Shown one piece after another: positions 5,466-8,174 of a stretch of DNA of 8,174 bases (positions are counted from its first letter, which is position 1; the number at the start of each line of letters is the position of its first letter). Under the pieces are notes generated by a model. It was given only the letters and a program-made list of their open reading frames with translations, had not been told where the DNA came from and made no database searches. A program made the translations under genes and the position numbers. This DNA comes from Armatimonadota bacterium (GTDB lineage: Bacteria > Armatimonadota > Fimbriimonadia > Fimbriimonadales > Fimbriimonadaceae), in assembly GCA_003516955.1 (NCBI GenBank), contig DPBN01000148.1:1-8174 (forward strand), given 5' to 3'.

Positions 5466-6398
5466 TCAGGTGAGGAGCCCGCGGAAGTAGGCCACCGTCT
5501 TGGCCAATCCCTCCTCCAGCGGAGTGCGCGGCTCCCAGCCCAGGATGGTCCTCGCCCTGGTCAGGTCCGGCCGGCGGCGCTGGGGGTCGTCGGGAGCCGG
5601 AGGCAGGTGCACGATGGGCGACGCCGATCCGGTCGCCCGCAGCACCGCCTCGGCGAACTCCAGGATCGTGCTCTCCCGGTCGTTCCCGATGTTCACCGGC
5701 TCGTGGAAGTCGCTGTGGGCCAGCCGCCACACGCCGTCGATCGTATCGTCCACATAGCCGAACGACCTCGTCTGCGAGCCGTCGCCGTAGACGGTCAGCG
5801 GCTCGCCGCGCAGCGCCTGGGCGACGAAGTTCGGCACGACCCGACCGTCGTCCAGCCTCATCCGGGGGCCGTAGGTGTTGAAGAACCGCACGATGCGCGT
5901 GTCCAACCCGTGCACGTGGTGGTACGCCATCGTCATCGCCTCCGCGTAGCGCTTGGCCTCGTCGTACACGCCGCGGGGCCCGATCGGGTTGACGTTGCCC
6001 CAGTAGGTCTCGGGCTGGGGGGTCACCGCGGGGTCGCCGTACACCTCGCTCGTGCTGGCCAGCATGAACCGCGCGCCCTTGGCCTTGGCCAAGCCCAGCG
6101 CCTTGTGCGTGCCCAGCGCGCCGACCTTCAGCACCTGGATCGGGTACCGCTTGAAGTCGATCGGCGAGGCCGGGGAGGCGAAGTGGAACACGAAGTCCAC
6201 CGGACCGTCCACGTAGAGGAACTCCGAGACATCCTGCTTGATGAAGCGGAAGCGTGGATCGCCCAGCCGGTGGGCCAGGTTGTCCATGTTGCCGGTGATC
6301 AGGTTGTCGATGACGACCACCTCCCATCCCTCGTCCAGGCAACGATCGACGAGGTGGGACCCGAGAAACCCGGCGCCTCCGGTGATGACGGCTCGCAT
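5466..6398 (-). CDS. UDP-glucuronate decarboxylase (UDP-xylose synthase), SDR family
   Basis: This extended short-chain dehydrogenase is predicted to convert UDP-glucuronate to UDP-xylose and CO2 with bound NAD. The 310-residue product has the NAD-binding GGAGFLGSH (7-15), HFASPASP (72-79), the catalytic TSE (116-118) and YDEAK (145-149, Tyr145 and Lys149), and the NTYGPRMR (174-181) and [15 protein letters not shown] (204-218) segments. The stretch [22 protein letters not shown] (132-153) and DDPQRRRPD (270-278) are hallmarks of the xylose synthase subgroup and argue against dTDP-glucose dehydratase or UDP-galactose epimerase. The start at 6398 is the ATG just before the Rossmann motif. No Shine-Dalgarno precedes it; a promoter lies at leaderless spacing. 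It diverges from the glycosyltransferase across 82 bp. Xylose may be built into the same surface glycan; its acceptor is unknown. Confidence 0.92.
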   Translation of the reverse strand: MRAVITGGAGFLGSHLVDRCLDEGWEVVVIDNLITGNMDNLAHRLGDPRFRFIKQDVSEFLYVDGPVDFVFHFASPASPIDFKRYPIQVLKVGALGTHKALGLAKAKGARFMLASTSEVYGDPAVTPQPETYWGNVNPIGPRGVYDEAKRYAEAMTMAYHHVHGLDTRIVRFFNTYGPRMRLDDGRVVPNFVAQALRGEPLTVYGDGSQTRSFGYVDDTIDGVWRLAHSDFHEPVNIGNDRESTILEFAEAVLRATGSASPIVHLPPAPDDPQRRRPDLTRARTILGWEPRTPLEEGLAKTVAYFRGLLT

Positions 6399-6404
6399 GG
6401 CTAC

Positions 6405-6432
6405 AGGCTACCGCAGGCAAGAGCCGTGCCAA
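6405..6432 (-). promoter_or_regulatory. Candidate promoter of the UDP-glucuronate decarboxylase gene, leaderless geometry
   Basis: On the minus strand, TTGGCA (6432-6427, five of six matches to TTGACA) is separated by 16 bases from TAGCCT (6410-6405, TA...T). The ATG follows six bases later. This is nearly the same layout as the purM promoter. It overlaps the region where the -35 of the divergent glycosyltransferase promoter should lie, so the two may compete. Confidence 0.5.
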
Positions 6433-6446
6433 AGCGCGACCCGCGC

Positions 6447-6452
6447 TATAAT
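6447..6452 (+). promoter_or_regulatory. Consensus -10 element of the glycosyltransferase gene
   Basis: This is a perfect TATAAT in GC-rich surroundings. It puts the transcript start near 6459 and so rules out the in-frame ATG at 6451, favouring 6481 as the translation start with a leader of about 22 bases. The expected -35 position (about 6424-6429) is a poor match, which suggests help from an activator or a different -35 preference. Confidence 0.5.
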
Positions 6453-6480
6453 GGGAACCAAGCCTCCTGCCGGAACGAAG

Positions 6481-7305
6481 ATGTTTGCAAGGGCCATGAC
6501 GCGCGAGGCCGTCCGATGCCGAGAAGTCGTGCCCGAGTCCACGATCACTCGGCGCATCCTCGGAATGCGCGTCGACGCCACCACCTACGACCGCGCCACC
6601 GAACGGGTCCTGCAGTGGGCGGCCGAGGGCAGCTCCCGCTACGTGTGCATCGCCAACGTGCACATGGTGATGGAGGCCTACGACGACGACGAGCTGCAGC
6701 AGCTGGTCAACCGCGCCGACCTGGTGACCAGCGACGGCATGCCCCTGGTGTGGGGCCTCAAGGCGATGGGCGTGCCGGAGGCGGAGCGGGTGTGCGGACC
6801 CTTGCTGACCCCGGCCGTGATGGAGCGCGCCGCGCGCGACGGCGTGCCGATCGGCCTGTACGGGGGCGCGAACGAAAGGGCCCTCCGCCGGCTCATCGAC
6901 GCGCTCTACGCGCGGTTCCCGACGCTGAAGATCGCGTTCGCCGCCGTCCCCCCCTATCGGCCGCTCACGCCCCAGGAGGACGCCGCGTTGGTCGGAAAGA
7001 TCGTCGAGTCCGGAGCGCGCATCCTCTTCGTCGGCCTCGGTTGCCCCAAGCAGGAGTTCTGGATGGCCGAGCACCGCGGCCGGGTGCCCTGCGTGATGCT
7101 CGGCGTGGGCGCCGCGTTCAGCTTCCTCTCCGGCGACAAGCCGATCGCCCCCGCCTGGATGCAGCGGAACGGCCTCGAGTGGCTCTTCCGCCTGCTCACC
7201 GAGCCTGGACGCCTGTGGAGGCGCTACGTCCGCCAGAACCCCAGGTTCCTCGTCCTGTTCCTCTTCCAGCTGCTCGGCTGGCGCCGATACCCGTCCGTGG
7301 GCTGA
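6481..7305 (+). CDS. WecG/TagA/CpsF-family glycosyltransferase
   Basis: This family (GT26) transfers a sugar, typically N-acetylmannosamine, its uronic acid or glucose, from a UDP-sugar to a polyprenyl-linked acceptor at the cytoplasmic face of the membrane. With the chosen start the product is 274 residues. It shows ILGMRVDATTYDRA (26-39), IANVHMV (57-63), TSDGMPLVW (83-91, with the conserved Asp85), GLYGG (125-129), PPY (157-159), and the signature LFVGLGCPKQEFW (182-194). The C-terminus (about 240-270) is basic and hydrophobic, as in relatives that attach to the membrane. The usual GxDL motif reads GPLL (106-109), so substrate choice may differ. The start at 6481 is preferred because GGA lies six bases upstream and the -10 box excludes 6451; 6496 is also possible. 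Gmd follows after 65 bp, probably in the same operon. Confidence 0.9.
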   Translation: MFARAMTREAVRCREVVPESTITRRILGMRVDATTYDRATERVLQWAAEGSSRYVCIANVHMVMEAYDDDELQQLVNRADLVTSDGMPLVWGLKAMGVPEAERVCGPLLTPAVMERAARDGVPIGLYGGANERALRRLIDALYARFPTLKIAFAAVPPYRPLTPQEDAALVGKIVESGARILFVGLGCPKQEFWMAEHRGRVPCVMLGVGAAFSFLSGDKPIAPAWMQRNGLEWLFRLLTEPGRLWRRYVRQNPRFLVLFLFQLLGWRRYPSVG

Positions 7306-7331
7306 GGCCGGCCCCCAACCTGCCGAAAATA

Positions 7332-7347
7332 CGGGAGTAGACTCCCG
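7332..7347 (+). repeat. Perfect inverted repeat before gmd
   Basis: CGGGAGT (7332-7338) and ACTCCCG (7341-7347) are perfect 7-base arms with a two-base centre, ending 23 bases before the gmd ATG. There is no T-tract, so it is not a standard terminator. The centre contains TAGACT (7338-7343), a possible -10 hexamer, so it may be an operator over an internal gmd promoter, or an mRNA hairpin between two operon genes. Confidence 0.4.
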
Positions 7348-7370
7348 GTCGCCGGAAGTCGAGAGGAACC

Positions 7371-8174
7371 ATGCCAAGAGCGCTCATCACTGGAATCACG
7401 GGCCAGGACGGGGCCTATCTCGCCGAGTTCCTGTTGGGAAAGGGGTACGAGGTGCACGGCATCAAGCGCCGGGCCTCGTCGTTCAACACGCAGCGGATCG
7501 ACCACCTGTTCCACGACCTGCACGAGGAGGGCGTTCCCCTCTACCTGCACTACGGCGACCTCACCGACTCCTCCTCGCTCATCCGCGTCATCGAGGAGAC
7601 CCAGCCGGACGAGATCTACAACCTCGGCGCGCAGTCGCACGTGAAGGTCAGCTTCGAGGCCCCGGAGTACACCGCGGAGACCGACGGGATCGGGACGCTG
7701 CGCCTGCTGGAGGCGATCCGCATCCTGCACATGGAGGAACGCGTGAGGTTCTACCAAGCCAGCACGAGCGAGCTGTACGGCCTGGTCCAAGAGATTCCGC
7801 AGAGGGAGACCACGCCGTTCTACCCCCGCAGCCCCTACGCCGCCGCGAAGCTGTACGCCTACTGGATCGTGCGCAACTATCGCGAGGCCTACGGCATGTT
7901 CGCCTGCAACGGCATCCTGTTCAACCACGAGTCGCCGATCCGCGGCGAAACGTTCGTCACGCGCAAGGTGACGCGGGGCGCCGCGCGCATCGCCGCCGGC
8001 CTGCAGAAGAGGCTGTACATGGGCAACCTGGACGCCCTGCGCGACTGGGGCCACGCCCGCGACTACGTGGAGGCCATGTGGCTGATGCTGCAGCAGGACG
8101 AGCCGGACGACTACGTGGTGGCCACGGGCGAGCAGCACTCCGTCCGCGAGCTGATCGAGCTGACCTTCGACCTC
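7371..8174 (+). CDS. gmd: GDP-mannose 4,6-dehydratase (3' end cut by window)
   Basis: This extended short-chain dehydrogenase converts GDP-D-mannose to GDP-4-keto-6-deoxy-D-mannose using bound NADP, the branch point to GDP-fucose, GDP-rhamnose and related sugars. The first 268 residues are present of a usual length of about 320-370. The Rossmann motif [12 protein letters not shown] (8-19), [15 protein letters not shown] (31-45), GDLTDSSSL (62-70), [13 protein letters not shown] (84-96), the catalytic STSELYG (131-137) and YAAAK (156-160), and the nucleotide-sugar segment [16 protein letters not shown] (184-199) are all classical Gmd features. The ATG is preceded by GAGAGGAACC, a fair ribosome binding site. 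Mannose-1-phosphate from the phosphomannomutase at 3088-4446 would supply its substrate through GDP-mannose. The gene that sets the final sugar should lie beyond the right edge. Confidence 0.96.
   Translation, partial: MPRALITGITGQDGAYLAEFLLGKGYEVHGIKRRASSFNTQRIDHLFHDLHEEGVPLYLHYGDLTDSSSLIRVIEETQPDEIYNLGAQSHVKVSFEAPEYTAETDGIGTLRLLEAIRILHMEERVRFYQASTSELYGLVQEIPQRETTPFYPRSPYAAAKLYAYWIVRNYREAYGMFACNGILFNHESPIRGETFVTRKVTRGAARIAAGLQKRLYMGNLDALRDWGHARDYVEAMWLMLQQDEPDDYVVATGEQHSVRELIELTFDL

Noticed and set aside
5466..6398. Assignment of the SDR gene as dTDP-glucose 4,6-dehydratase or UDP-glucose 4-epimerase
   Set aside because: The [22 protein letters not shown] active-site stretch and DDPQRRRPD segment belong to the UDP-glucuronate decarboxylase subgroup.
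6238..6480. Upstream extension of the glycosyltransferase to an ATG at 6238 or 6451
   Set aside because: The 6238 start would overlap the decarboxylase coding region and add 81 residues not typical of the family. The ATG at 6451 lies inside the TATAAT box.
5269..7377. Long minus-strand open frame (702 codons) across the decarboxylase, glycosyltransferase and PEP-CTERM genes
   Set aside because: It is out of frame with the decarboxylase gene, antisense to the others, low in complexity and lacks motifs.
1..8174. CRISPR array, insertion sequence, prophage or defence system
   Set aside because: No direct-repeat array, transposase, integrase, nuclease or terminal inverted repeats were found; every sizeable coding region is assigned to metabolic, regulatory or surface genes.

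Overview
The window is GC-rich, gene-dense bacterial chromosome with eight protein genes (two cut by the window edges) and one tRNA. No insertion sequence, phage gene or CRISPR array was seen. The phylum cannot be fixed from this sequence. A PEP-CTERM surface protein together with nucleotide-sugar genes fits a Gram-negative-type, environmental, exopolysaccharide-producing bacterium of the kind found in Armatimonadota, Planctomycetota, Verrucomicrobiota or some Proteobacteria. This placement is inference and weak.

Left half, housekeeping: the tail of an unidentified plus-strand gene (1-97) overlaps the end of purM (minus, 94-1167) by four bases. A plus-strand tRNA-Lys(UUU) with encoded CCA sits at 1233-1308. 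Then, all on the minus strand, come metK (1325-2509), a Fur/PerR-family regulator (2620-3036) and a CpsG/ManB-type phosphomannomutase (3088-4446). Transcription order is phosphomannomutase, regulator, metK. The regulator keeps all five PerR-type regulatory metal ligands but has none of the four structural-zinc cysteines. A perfect 7+7 palindrome abuts its GTG start and is a candidate autoregulatory operator.

Right half, cell surface: a secreted PEP-CTERM protein (plus, 4656-5384) diverges from the phosphomannomutase across a 209-bp gap rich in inverted repeats, and ends in a good intrinsic terminator. A UDP-glucuronate decarboxylase (minus, 5466-6398) diverges from a WecG/TagA/CpsF glycosyltransferase (plus, about 6481-7305), which is followed by GDP-mannose 4,6-dehydratase (plus, 7371 to the window end). 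Phosphomannomutase makes mannose-1-phosphate for GDP-mannose, Gmd converts GDP-mannose to the 4-keto-6-deoxy sugar, the decarboxylase makes UDP-xylose, and the transferase adds a sugar to a lipid-linked intermediate. Together they look like part of an exopolysaccharide or surface-glycan locus that continues to the right. PEP-CTERM proteins are typically sorted by exosortases in such glycan-producing bacteria; no exosortase is in view.

The most interesting regulatory pattern is that purM, the decarboxylase gene and, more weakly, the phosphomannomutase gene have no Shine-Dalgarno sequence. Each has instead a TA-rich -10-like hexamer exactly six bases before the ATG, the geometry expected for leaderless mRNAs. 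The PEP-CTERM gene, gmd and probably the glycosyltransferase use ordinary ribosome binding sites.
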